Counted from the first letter of the stretch, positions 1 through 8,343 are shown. The stretch: 22,957 bases of DNA from an uncultured Oribacterium sp. (GCA_900770445.1 CAAGKO010000082.1:1-22957); one strand, 5' to 3'. Notes: generated from the letters alone by a model not told the origin. Numbers and translations: made by a program.

Positions 1-138
1 AGTTTTCTTTATGAAAACTCAGCGTTGCATAGGGTGCTAAGGAAAATAGTACCAAGTGCCGCTAAGGGGACCCGGCTTGATTTCACACGGTCTCTACGTA
101 TGGCCTCCGTTGCCGCCCCTCCGGGTCCCCTGCTTGAA
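1..138. repeat. Right part of a large palindromic intergenic repeat (copy A, truncated by window start)
   Basis: Bases 1-92 match 22865-22957 almost base for base. The differences are position 30, a short hairpin segment near 45-52, one inserted base and position 91. The copy starts inside its central hairpin (loop TTTAT, arm GAAAACTCA at 13-21), continues through the outer-stem arm at 57-77, and ends with the outermost arm at about 104-138. Bases 104-122 are complementary to 22776-22794 of the other copy over 19 positions, two of them G-U wobbles. No open reading frame in it looks real. The full element is estimated at about 240 bp. Its function is unknown. Confidence 0.85.
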
Positions 139-185
139 CTGTCACACACAAGTATCAACATAGACGCAAACGTCTGTTTTAGATA

Positions 186-214
186 TAGATTTTGCTGGAG
201 TTTTGGAGTATAAT
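186..214 (+). promoter_or_regulatory. Probable sigma-A promoter for ftsK
   Basis: A perfect -10 hexamer TATAAT lies at 209-214 in an AT-rich stretch outside the repeat. The best -35 candidate at 17-bp spacing is TAGATT at 186-191, a poor match. The start of ftsK is 40 bases downstream of the -10, with the ribosome binding site AGGTGAGGTG at 243-252. Confidence 0.6.
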
Positions 215-254
215 ACTAAAGTTACATTTAGAATTTATGACCAGGTGAGGTGAC

Positions 255-3200
255 ATGGGTAGACCGAAGGGCAGCAAGAATAAACCGAAGACGACAGCAA
301 ATACCAGGGCGCGTTCCAGCAGTAAGTCGCAGGAATACGATGCACCCCTGATGGGGGACGAGGCCGCGATCATCATCACCTTCGCCGTCTCGCTTTTTCT
401 GTTTCTGTCGAATCTGGGTCTCTGCGGTCCGATCGGTGCAGCGCTGAAGGCTGTGCAGCTCGGACTTTTCGGCGTGGTCGGCTATATCTTCCCGATCGTG
501 CTGAGCTTCGTGGTGGCCTTCATCCTCTCAAACATCGATAACCCGCATGCGACGCTTCGGATGACCTCGGCGCTGTTCATGCTGGTGTTCCTGTCGGCGC
601 TTCTTCAGCTGTTTACCGCGGGTGGCGTGCAGGACATGACACTGATGGACTTCTACAGTGAGGGTGCAGAGCTCGGCATCGGCGGCGGTATCGTCGGTGG
701 CGCCCTCGCCATGGTGCTGTATACCATCGCCGGCACGGTCGGCGCAGCGCTGATCCTGATCGTCGCGAGCTTCGTGTGTCTCATCTATACCACCGGAAAG
801 CCACTCGCACGTATCATCGCGAAGCATTCCGCACGTGCCGCGTCCCATGCGCGCGAGCGTGCGCGGGAGGACTTCTCGCAGGTGGCGGAGTCTGCGCGTC
901 TTCATCGGGAGGAGCGTCGTCTCGCCCGGGAGGAGGAGCTGCGTGCCCGTCGAGCCGGTGTCGATATGCAGGCCATCGATCTTTCCGCACATCAGTCGCT
1001 TGCCGAGATGAGTGCACCGTCGACGGCGTCTGCCGAGGCCAATGCTGCCGATCAGACCACCGCCCGTCATACAGCGATGCCGGAGGATACCTTTACCATC
1101 CCGGCACTCGACGACACCGCCGCCTATGAGGCGGCCCTCGGGGCGGGTGCGGATGTGAAGCAGCCTGCATTGGCGGAGCCGAAGCTGAACGCCGAGCCGA
1201 CGATCACCGGCATGGGGGCGGTCCTCGGTCCGGATGAAAATGCAGCGAACAGCGTCGAGCTGCCGCTGAACGTGCGCCATACCCCGGTGACACGGAACGA
1301 TCGCACGGCGATGTCGGGCAGTGATGCCGTGGCAGCTACGGGAGCAGTGACGACCCCAGGAGGAAACACAACAGCGGTGACCAGCGCGGAGAACGTCATC
1401 CCGATCCGGACCGGAGCGAACACAGCGTCGGCAACTACGACGGTCGCGGAGCAGTCAGCTGCGAAACCAGCGGGCATGCAGGTGCAGGCCATCGATGAAG
1501 ATTTCCCGATCAGCGGCAGCCTCTGGGATGACCAGAACCTCATGGACAGCGCTATAGAGGATGCGACTGCGCGACATGCAGATGACACGTTCGACCAGCC
1601 TGCGAATGATACACGGATCCCGGCGGATACGTACGCCCATACAGCGGATACTGCACTGCATGCAGGCGATGAGGATACGATGGATGCGGAGCCGCATCCG
1701 CTCGAGGACGGCGACGACACATCGTCGGTCGCAGCCTATGCGGGTGACGAGGAGGTAAGTGTCGGTCGCAACGGCGTAGCCACCATCGGTCGCGGCGATA
1801 TGGAGCAGGGGACACGGCGCATCGTGGCGTCGAACGGTCAGGTAATCGACGCCGATGTCGAGCCGATCCGAAAGAAAATCGAGTCCCAGCTCGATCGCGA
1901 GAAGAAGGAAAATACACCGACGGATGCGGATAACGCGAAGGTACAGCAGGAGATCCTTGAGAAAAAGAAGCCGCAGAAGCCATACGTGATCCCGCCGCTC
2001 AGCCTCCTGCAGAAGCCGGCACGTCAGGACTTCGATACGAGAGAGGAGATCCGCCAGAACGCGCTGACCCTCCAGGAAACGCTGAAGAGCTTCGGCGTCA
2101 ATGTCACGATTACGAACATCTCCATCGGCCCGGCCGTCACGCGCTATGAGCTTCAGCCGGAGATCGGTGTGAAGGTGTCGAAGATCGTGTCGCTCACAAA
2201 CGATATCAAGATGCGTCTCGCTGCGGCGGATATCCGTATCGAGGCGCCGATCCCGGGCAAGTCGGCGGTCGGCATCGAGGTGCCGAACAAGCATGGTGCG
2301 ACCGTTTATCTCGGGGATGTGCTCGGCAGTTCCGAGTTTCAGGGAGCGAAGGCGAAGCTCGCCTTCGGTGTCGGTAAGGACATCGCGGGCAAGACCATCG
2401 TCACCGACATCGCGAAGATGCCGCATCTGCTCATCGCGGGTGCCACCGGCTCCGGTAAGTCGGTCTGCATCAACACCCTGATCATGTCCCTCCTCTTCAA
2501 GTATAAGCCGGAGGATGTCCGCATGATCATGGTCGATCCGAAGGTCGTGGAGCTTTCCGTCTATAACGGCATCCCGCACCTTCTGATCCCGGTCGTGACC
2601 GATCCGAAGAAGGCAGCCTCCGCGCTGAACTGGGCGGTCGCCGAGATGACGGATCGCTATAAGAAGTTCGCCGAGAGCGGCTCCCGTGACCTGAAGGGCT
2701 ACAACGAGAAGATCATGGCTGTGCGGAATGACCCGGAGATTCCGGAGGATCAGAAGCCGGAGAAGCTGCCGCAGATCGTCATCATCATCGATGAGCTCGC
2801 CGACCTCATGATGGTTTCGAGTCAGGAGGTCGAGGATGCCATCTGCCGTATCGCGCAGCTCGCACGTGCCGCCGGCATGCATCTCGTCATCGCGACCCAG
2901 CGCCCGACGGTGGATGTCATCACCGGTCTGATCAAGGCCAATGTTCCGAGCCGTATCGCCTTCGCCGTCTCGTCCGGTACCGACAGCCGTACCATCATCG
3001 ACATGAACGGCGCCGAGAAGCTGCTCGGAAAGGGCGATATGCTCTTCTTCCCACAGGGGATCCCGAAGCCGGTGCGTGTGCAGGGGGCCTTCGTCTCCGA
3101 TCAGGAGGTATCCGACGTCGTCGACTTCATCAAGGAGGAGATGGGCGAGGTCGAGTACAGCGAACGCATCCAGCAGCAGGTACAGTCCGGCGGCGGCGGA

Positions 3201-3446
3201 GAGGGCAGTGTCGGCGGTGCAGGAAACCAGGACGAGCTTTTCGTCGAGGCCGGCCAGCTGATCATCGAGACCGAGAAGGCCTCGATCGGCATGCTGCAGC
3301 GGAAGTTCCGCATCGGCTTCAATCGTGCTGCCCGCATCATGGACCAGCTTGCCGATGCCGGCGTGGTCGGCCCGGAGGAGGGCACGAAGCCACGGAAGAT
3401 CATCATGACGCTCGCGGAGTTTGACGAGCTGATTTCGAACGGTTGA
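255..3446 (+). CDS. ftsK: DNA translocase FtsK/SpoIIIE
   Basis: This is a membrane-anchored hexameric ATPase that pumps double-stranded DNA through the division septum. Four hydrophobic segments are visible at about residues 36-55, 72-92, 101-121 and 141-178. They are followed by a highly charged helix (about 190-235) and a very long Ala/Thr/Asp-rich linker to about residue 575. The motor follows: an alpha domain from about 577, Walker A GATGSGKS at 729-736, and Walker B with D846-E847. A Gly-rich hinge leads to the winged-helix gamma domain at about 993-1063, which in this family reads KOPS/SRS polarity sequences. At 1063 residues it is longer than B. subtilis SpoIIIE (787), and the excess is in the linker. 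The N-terminus begins with a basic GRPKGSKNKPK tract resembling an AT-hook. The start is supported by a strong ribosome binding site. Whether it acts in general segregation or in sporulation cannot be told from sequence. Confidence 0.95.
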   Translation: MGRPKGSKNKPKTTANTRARSSSKSQEYDAPLMGDEAAIIITFAVSLFLFLSNLGLCGPIGAALKAVQLGLFGVVGYIFPIVLSFVVAFILSNIDNPHATLRMTSALFMLVFLSALLQLFTAGGVQDMTLMDFYSEGAELGIGGGIVGGALAMVLYTIAGTVGAALILIVASFVCLIYTTGKPLARIIAKHSARAASHARERAREDFSQVAESARLHREERRLAREEELRARRAGVDMQAIDLSAHQSLAEMSAPSTASAEANAADQTTARHTAMPEDTFTIPALDDTAAYEAALGAGADVKQPALAEPKLNAEPTITGMGAVLGPDENAANSVELPLNVRHTPVTRNDRTAMSGSDAVAATGAVTTPGGNTTAVTSAENVIPIRTGANTASATTTVAEQSAAKPAGMQVQAIDEDFPISGSLWDDQNLMDSAIEDATARHADDTFDQPANDTRIPADTYAHTADTALHAGDEDTMDAEPHPLEDGDDTSSVAAYAGDEEVSVGRNGVATIGRGDMEQGTRRIVASNGQVIDADVEPIRKKIESQLDREKKENTPTDADNAKVQQEILEKKKPQKPYVIPPLSLLQKPARQDFDTREEIRQNALTLQETLKSFGVNVTITNISIGPAVTRYELQPEIGVKVSKIVSLTNDIKMRLAAADIRIEAPIPGKSAVGIEVPNKHGATVYLGDVLGSSEFQGAKAKLAFGVGKDIAGKTIVTDIAKMPHLLIAGATGSGKSVCINTLIMSLLFKYKPEDVRMIMVDPKVVELSVYNGIPHLLIPVVTDPKKAASALNWAVAEMTDRYKKFAESGSRDLKGYNEKIMAVRNDPEIPEDQKPEKLPQIVIIIDELADLMMVSSQEVEDAICRIAQLARAAGMHLVIATQRPTVDVITGLIKANVPSRIAFAVSSGTDSRTIIDMNGAEKLLGKGDMLFFPQGIPKPVRVQGAFVSDQEVSDVVDFIKEEMGEVEYSERIQQQVQSGGGGEGSVGGAGNQDELFVEAGQLIIETEKASIGMLQRKFRIGFNRAARIMDQLADAGVVGPEEGTKPRKIIMTLAEFDELISNG

Positions 3447-3459
3447 GGTAACCGGTCGT

Positions 3460-3568
3460 CCGCGCAGCGGAAGCAGCGTGAGGGGGCTTCGCCGGAAGCT
3501 TGTACGTTCAAAACGAGACCGGAACCATGGATACCGGGTGATACACTGTTTTTCAGGGGTTCGCCCCT
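3460..3568 (+). other. Small hairpins in the ftsK-fhs gap
   Basis: The 165-base gap holds three short stems: CCGC/GCGG at 3460-3470, GGCTTC/GAAGCT at 3485-3500, and AGGGG-TTCG-CCCCT at 3555-3568. None is followed by a U-tract on either strand, so intrinsic termination is not clear. The AT-rich stretch 3569-3599 contains TAAAAT (3583-3588), but no convincing -35 element accompanies it. The fhs ribosome binding site AGAGGTAAGAG follows directly. Confidence 0.4.
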
Positions 3569-3611
3569 CGAAATATAGACACTAAAATGCTATGAGAGAA
3601 AGAGGTAAGAG

Positions 3612-5279
3612 ATGAAGTCTGACATTGAGATTGCACAGGAATCTACGATGAATCGCATCACAGACGTAGCGGCTGCATTTGGTATCGAGGCGGATGAACT
3701 CGAGCAGTACGGAAAGTACAAGGCGAAGCTGAGCGACGATCTCTGGGATAAGATCAAGGATCGTCCGAACGGAAAGCTCGTTCTGGTCACCGCGATCAAT
3801 CCGACACCGGCCGGTGAGGGAAAAACCACGACATCGATCGGTCTCGCCGATGCACTGAATCTGCTCGGAAAGAAGACCGTGGTCGCACTGCGTGAGCCGT
3901 CCCTCGGACCGTGTTTCGGCATCAAGGGCGGCGCGGCCGGCGGCGGATATGCGCAGGTTGTCCCGATGGAGGACCTGAACCTTCATTTTACGGGAGACTT
4001 CCATGCCATTACGAGCGCAAACAACCTGCTCGCCGCACTTCTCGACAACCACATCAAGCAGGGCAACGAGCTTCGCATCGACTTGAAGGCCATCAACTGG
4101 AAGCGCTGCGTCGATATGAACGACCGTCAGCTCCGGAACATCGTGATCGGTCTCGGCGGAAAGGCCGATGGTGTCGTACGTGAGGACCATTTCGTCATCA
4201 CCGTGGCGTCCGAGATCATGGCGATCCTCTGCCTCGCAGACGATATGGAGGATCTCAAGAAGCGTCTCGCCCGCATCATCGTGGCATACGATGTCGATGG
4301 CAAGCCGGTGACCGCAGCGGATCTGCAGGCGGTCGGCTCCATGGCGGCACTGCTGAAGGATGCCATCAAGCCGAACATCATCCAGACCCTCGAGCACAAC
4401 ATGGCGCTCGTGCATGGTGGCCCGTTCGCAAACATCGCCCATGGCTGTAACTCCGTACAGGCGACCCGCTTCGCACTGAAGCTCGGTGACATCGCCGTGA
4501 CGGAGGCGGGCTTCGGTGCCGATCTCGGTGCCGAGAAGTTCTTTGACATCAAGTGCCAGATGGCCGGCTTCCAGCCGGATGCGGCGGTGCTCGTTGCAAC
4601 CGTACGTGCACTGAAGTACAACGGTGGTGTGCCGAAGACCGAGCTCGCTGCCGAGAACCTCGATGCACTCGCAAAGGGCATCGTGAACCTCGAGAAGCAT
4701 ATCGAGAACCTGCAGAGCTACGGTATCCCGGTTGTCGTCGCGATCAATCAGTTCGCGACCGATACCGAGGCAGAGCTTCAGTTCGTCGAGAACTTCTGCC
4801 GAGAGCGCGGTGCAGAGTTCGCCCTCTCGAAGGTACATGGCGAAGGCGGAAAGGGCGGTGTCGAGCTGGCAAAGACCCTGCTTGCAACCCTCGAGAAGAA
4901 GGAAGCGCACTTCACTCCGGTACAGAAGCTCGAGGATAATCTCTACCAGAAGATCGAGGCCGTGGCGACGAAGATCTACGGTGCGGATGGTGTGAACTAT
5001 GAGCCGAAGGCACGGAAGGCCCTCGATAAGCTCACGGAGCTCGGCTTCGGTCAGGTGCCGGTCTGCATGGCGAAGACCCAGTACAGCCTGAGCGACGATG
5101 CAAAGAAGCTCGGCCGTCCGAGCGGCTTCCGTATCACGGTTCGTGATGCTTATGTATCGGCGGGTGCCGGATTCGTGGTCTGCCTCACCGGTGACATCAT
5201 GACCATGCCGGGTCTCCCGAAGAAGCCGGCGGCGTTCGGTATCGATGTGAACGATGGAAAGATCACCGGACTCTTCTAA
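3612..5279 (+). CDS. fhs: Formate-tetrahydrofolate ligase
   Basis: This cytoplasmic enzyme joins formate to tetrahydrofolate using ATP, giving 10-formyl-THF for purine synthesis, initiator-tRNA formylation and, in acetogens, the methyl branch of the Wood-Ljungdahl pathway. Its 555 residues equal the usual family length. The P-loop TPAGEGKT lies at 65-72. It is followed by the family signature beginning EPSLGPCFGIKGGAAGGG (near residue 98), the central VRALKYNGG block, and the C-terminal DIMTMPGLPKKPA block, all intact. The gene stands alone, with structured gaps on both sides, so it is probably its own transcription unit. A full acetogenic pathway cannot be inferred from fhs alone, because many fermentative Clostridia carry it for one-carbon metabolism. 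Confidence 0.97.
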   Translation: MKSDIEIAQESTMNRITDVAAAFGIEADELEQYGKYKAKLSDDLWDKIKDRPNGKLVLVTAINPTPAGEGKTTTSIGLADALNLLGKKTVVALREPSLGPCFGIKGGAAGGGYAQVVPMEDLNLHFTGDFHAITSANNLLAALLDNHIKQGNELRIDLKAINWKRCVDMNDRQLRNIVIGLGGKADGVVREDHFVITVASEIMAILCLADDMEDLKKRLARIIVAYDVDGKPVTAADLQAVGSMAALLKDAIKPNIIQTLEHNMALVHGGPFANIAHGCNSVQATRFALKLGDIAVTEAGFGADLGAEKFFDIKCQMAGFQPDAAVLVATVRALKYNGGVPKTELAAENLDALAKGIVNLEKHIENLQSYGIPVVVAINQFATDTEAELQFVENFCRERGAEFALSKVHGEGGKGGVELAKTLLATLEKKEAHFTPVQKLEDNLYQKIEAVATKIYGADGVNYEPKARKALDKLTELGFGQVPVCMAKTQYSLSDDAKKLGRPSGFRITVRDAYVSAGAGFVVCLTGDIMTMPGLPKKPAAFGIDVNDGKITGLF

Positions 5280-5293
5280 ATGACCAGAGACGC

Positions 5294-5345
5294 CAGAGGA
5301 TCGGCAACAGAAACGCAGTACTGCGTTTCTGTTGTCGGTCCTCTG
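5294..5345. terminator. Perfect 25-bp hairpin after fhs, likely transcript end
   Basis: Left arm 5294-5318 pairs with right arm 5321-5345 at all 25 positions (two as G-T wobbles) around a two-base TA centre. The core is GCAGTACTGC. No U-tract follows (the next bases are AATCACTGATTG), so it is not a textbook intrinsic terminator. It could be an RNA-stability stem, an RNase III site or a palindromic DNA site. It sits 15 bases after the fhs stop codon and 43 bases before murE. Confidence 0.6.
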
Positions 5346-5388
5346 AATCACTGATTGATTTAAGCTCAAAGACGAAAAGAGAAAAATT

Positions 5389-6882
5389 ATGGCAAAATTT
5401 GCAGATTGGCTGAGTGACATACAGTATGAGACCGTCTATGGTGAGCCTTCGGTTCCGGAGGTCCATGAGGTCGTGTTTGATTCGAGAAAAGCGGTGGCGG
5501 GGACCGTGTTTAATGCGATGAAGGGCGCGAATGTCGATGCACATCGTTTCATCCCGGCGGTGATAGCGCAGGGCTGTCAGGCCATCGTAATCGAAGAGGA
5601 TCCTTCCGAGTTCGGGCTCGATCTCGCGATGGTGCCTGCAGAGGTTGCGATCATCCGTGTTGAGAATGCGCGGGCGTCCCTCGCGGCGCTCAGTGCGGCA
5701 CGCTTCGATCATCCGAGTCGGGAGATGACGGTCATCGCCATCACCGGAACGAAGGGCAAGACGACCACCGCACACATGATTCAGCAGATCCTCGAGGACG
5801 CCGGCGAGAAGGTCGGCTGCATCGGTACGACCGGTGTCGAGTACTGCGGTCATCACCTGCCGACGAAGAACACGACCCCGGAGTCTTATGATCTCCAGCA
5901 CTACTTCCGGATGATGCGGGATGAGGGCTGTGATTACGTCGTGATGGAAGCCTCCAGCCAGGCCTTCAAGCTCCACCGTGTCGATGCCATCACCTTCGAC
6001 TACGGCATCTTCACGAACATCGAGCCGGATCACATCGGACCGAACGAGCACGCGGATTTCGAGGAGTACAAATACTATAAGAGCTGTATCTTCAAGCAGT
6101 CCCGTGTCGGCATCCTCAACCTCGATGCGGATTATGCGGATGAACTCCTCGCCGGTGCGCCGTGCAAGATGTTCACCTATGCAATCGACCGCGCGGCTGA
6201 CTTCATGGCCGACAACATCGAACATGTGAACCGTCCGGACTTCGTCGGGATCAGCTTCGATGTGAGTGGTCACACGGAACTCGAGATCCAGATGGATCTG
6301 CCTGGGAAGTACAATGTCTACAATGCGATGGCTGCGATTTCCGTTCTGTCGCTGATCGGGGTCCCGCATCGCGCAATCATGAGCGCCTTCCGGCGCGTGC
6401 ATGTCGATGGACGTACCCAGATCGTCTTTAAAAACGATACGATGTCGGTGCTTGTCGACTATGCACATAACGAGATGGCGATGGAAAATCTGCTCAGTAC
6501 CCTGCGGGAGCTTCAGCCGAAGCGCCTCGTCGTGGTCTTCGGCTGCGGTGGCAACCGTGCGAAGGACCGTCGCTACGGCATGGGGAAGGCGGCGGCCGAG
6601 TTTGCGGATCTCAGCATTCTGACTGCCGATAATTCCCGTGATGAGGAGACGACGGACATCATCGCCGATATCAAGTCCACCCTCGTACCGGCCGGCGGTC
6701 ACTATGTCGAGATTCCGGATCGTCGTGAAGCCATCGAGTATGCGATGACCCATGCCGAGAAGGGCGACATGATCGCCGTCATCGGAAAGGGACATGAGGA
6801 CTACCAGGAGGTGAAGGGCGTGCGTACCCACTTCCTCGACCGCGAGGTCATCCTCGAGACAGCAGCGAAGTATCAGCTCTGA
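5389..6882 (+). CDS. murE: UDP-MurNAc-tripeptide synthetase (MurE family)
   Basis: This cytoplasmic Mur ligase adds the third amino acid (meso-diaminopimelate or a diamino acid such as lysine) to UDP-MurNAc-L-Ala-D-Glu using ATP. The 497-residue length is normal. The DSRK motif of the UDP-binding domain is near residue 31. The P-loop TGTKGKTTT is at 119-127, and the loop carrying the usually carbamylated lysine (EEYKYYKS) is in the middle domain. The C-terminal GKGHEDYQ begins at 466. The residue that usually sets specificity sits in a DNPR motif in DAP-adding enzymes; here D414-N415-S416-R417 reads DNSR. The retained Arg favours DAP, but lysine or another amino acid cannot be excluded. The ribosome binding site is weak (AAGAGAA), and ATG at 5389 gives a canonical N-terminus. 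murF follows, consistent with a two-step pathway pair. Confidence 0.92.
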   Translation: MAKFADWLSDIQYETVYGEPSVPEVHEVVFDSRKAVAGTVFNAMKGANVDAHRFIPAVIAQGCQAIVIEEDPSEFGLDLAMVPAEVAIIRVENARASLAALSAARFDHPSREMTVIAITGTKGKTTTAHMIQQILEDAGEKVGCIGTTGVEYCGHHLPTKNTTPESYDLQHYFRMMRDEGCDYVVMEASSQAFKLHRVDAITFDYGIFTNIEPDHIGPNEHADFEEYKYYKSCIFKQSRVGILNLDADYADELLAGAPCKMFTYAIDRAADFMADNIEHVNRPDFVGISFDVSGHTELEIQMDLPGKYNVYNAMAAISVLSLIGVPHRAIMSAFRRVHVDGRTQIVFKNDTMSVLVDYAHNEMAMENLLSTLRELQPKRLVVVFGCGGNRAKDRRYGMGKAAAEFADLSILTADNSRDEETTDIIADIKSTLVPAGGHYVEIPDRREAIEYAMTHAEKGDMIAVIGKGHEDYQEVKGVRTHFLDREVILETAAKYQL

Positions 6883-6891
6883 CAGTGGCAC

Positions 6892-6947
6892 GCATCGCCG
6901 CTTTTTAAGCCCCCGGCTGATCTCAGCCTCCGGGCATAGCGTGATGC
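6892..6947. other. Extended imperfect stem-loop between murE and murF
   Basis: Four stacked stems line up as one rod: GCATC 6892-6896 with GATGC 6943-6947, CGCT 6899-6902 with AGCG 6938-6941, GCCC 6909-6912 with GGGC 6932-6935, and GGCTGA 6915-6920 with TCAGCC 6923-6928. A T5 run (6902-6906) sits in the left side, not after the stem, so it is not a standard terminator. It may modulate readthrough from murE into murF or mRNA stability. Confidence 0.5.
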
Positions 6948-6993
6948 AGCATTTTATCATCGACCTGCAGTACAAACTTTCATGGAGAACATT

Positions 6994-8343
6994 ATGAATA
7001 CAGCGGATATCAGTTTCGGATTCAGTGACGAGGGCATCGAGGAGATCGTGCTCGATTCACGTAAGAAAATGCAGCATGCCCTCTTCGTACCGATCATCGG
7101 TGAGCACAGCGACGGACATGATTATATCGATATGGCCATCGCGAACGGCGCGGTCGCGGTGCTGAGCTCCCGTCCGATCGAGGCGATGCAGGCGCAGCAT
7201 CCGGACGTTCGCTTCTATCAGGTCCCGGATACGACGAAGGCGCTGCAGGAGATCGGCTACATGGAGCGGAAGAAGTTCCACGGGACCGTCATCGGTGTCA
7301 CCGGATCGGTCGGCAAGACCACGACCCGCAGCATGATCGCGACCGCGATCGCGGCCGGAAAGAAGGTCTTCCAGACGGCGGGCAATGCGAATTCCCAGGT
7401 GGGCGTACCGATCACCATGTTCCAGATGGCCCGCTCCGGCGCGGAAGCAGCGGTCATCGAGCTCGGTATGTCCGAGCCTGGAGAGATGACCAGGATCGCG
7501 CAGATCGCCTGTGTCGATATGGCCGTCATGACAAACATCGGCATCGCGCACATCGAACAGCTGAAGACCCAGGAAAACATCCTGAGGGAGAAGCTGCATA
7601 TCCTCGACGGCATGCGGGAGGGCGGCGCTCTCTATCTCAACATGGACGACGCGATCCTTTCGAAGGTCACGCTCGATGAAATTCATGCCTTCGGTATCGC
7701 GACGGCGCAGACGATCGAGCTTCGCAGCTATGAAATGAAGGATTATGATCTTCATCTTATGGTGAAGGGCAGCCATATGCTCCAGAATGCCTCGGCCGCG
7801 ATGCATATCGCGATGGCGCTCGGTGTCGATGAGGCAGCTGCGCAGCGTGCACTCGAGAACTTTTCGGGGCTCGCCGGCCGCGGGGCGACCTTCCGAACGA
7901 AGGAGGGCGTCCTCATCATCGATGATGCCTATAACGCTTCCCCGGCATCTATGAAGGCAGGACTTGAGGCCCTCGCCTCCCTCGAGGGAAAACGTCACAT
8001 CGCGGTGCTCGCCGATATGCTCGAGCTCGGTGAAAAGACGCTGGACTACCACCGCGAGGTCGGAAGCTACCTCGCAACCCTGCCGATCGATGCGGTCTTC
8101 CTGTATGGAGAGCGTGCCGTCGCCATCGGCGAGGGCATACGGAACGCGGTCGCCGAGCCGCATAAGCCGATCGGGGATAAAGCCGCGTGCAGTATGCCGA
8201 CGATCGAGTATTTCACGGATCTCGAGGAGCTCCGCAACACCCTTCACGCCATCGCTTGCAGTGGGGATGTCATCCTCTTCAAGGGCTCGAACAGCATGAA
8301 GCTGTCGGAGATCGTGCGTGACTTCAAACAGGAACAGTGCTGA
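6994..8343 (+). CDS. murF: UDP-MurNAc-tripeptide--D-Ala-D-Ala ligase
   Basis: This cytoplasmic Mur ligase attaches D-alanyl-D-alanine to the UDP-MurNAc tripeptide, completing the pentapeptide. From ATG 6994 it is 449 residues. DSRK is at 21-24, the P-loop TGSVGKTTT at 103-111, GNANSQVGVP at 130-139, DDAYNASP around 310-317, ADMLELGE at 340-347, and KGSNSMKL near the end. I prefer ATG 6994 to ATG 6982 because GGAG (6984-6987) lies six bases before it, while 6982 has no ribosome binding site. The UDP-binding N-terminal domain is shorter than in typical MurF: only about 20 residues precede DSRK. The stop codon overlaps the priA start, which suggests translational coupling. Confidence 0.93.
   Translation: MNTADISFGFSDEGIEEIVLDSRKKMQHALFVPIIGEHSDGHDYIDMAIANGAVAVLSSRPIEAMQAQHPDVRFYQVPDTTKALQEIGYMERKKFHGTVIGVTGSVGKTTTRSMIATAIAAGKKVFQTAGNANSQVGVPITMFQMARSGAEAAVIELGMSEPGEMTRIAQIACVDMAVMTNIGIAHIEQLKTQENILREKLHILDGMREGGALYLNMDDAILSKVTLDEIHAFGIATAQTIELRSYEMKDYDLHLMVKGSHMLQNASAAMHIAMALGVDEAAAQRALENFSGLAGRGATFRTKEGVLIIDDAYNASPASMKAGLEALASLEGKRHIAVLADMLELGEKTLDYHREVGSYLATLPIDAVFLYGERAVAIGEGIRNAVAEPHKPIGDKAACSMPTIEYFTDLEELRNTLHAIACSGDVILFKGSNSMKLSEIVRDFKQEQC

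Noticed and set aside
25..213. Short open frame across repeat copy A
   Set aside because: The equivalent frame is not maintained through the one-base insertion in copy B, and the region is better explained by hairpin structure.
1455..2882. 475-codon open frame on the - strand within ftsK
   Set aside because: Antisense shadow of the linker and motor region, with no supporting start signal.
3555..3568. AGGGG-TTCG-CCCCT as the intrinsic terminator of ftsK
   Set aside because: No U-tract follows on either strand. It is kept only as a hairpin.
3582..5420. 612-codon open frame on the - strand opposite fhs
   Set aside because: It shadows a clear gene. Scarcity of TTA, CTA and TCA codons in the real frame removes antisense stops. 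The translation is rich in Leu/Arg/His/Asp and matches no family I know.
5263..6975. 570-codon open frame on the - strand opposite murE
   Set aside because: It is an antisense shadow spanning a whole real gene and two intergenic hairpins, with His/Arg/Asp-rich composition typical of such artefacts.
8337..8342. GTG start for priA
   Set aside because: It lies only about four bases from the AGGA site. ATG 8343 has better spacing and the TGATG overlap with murF.
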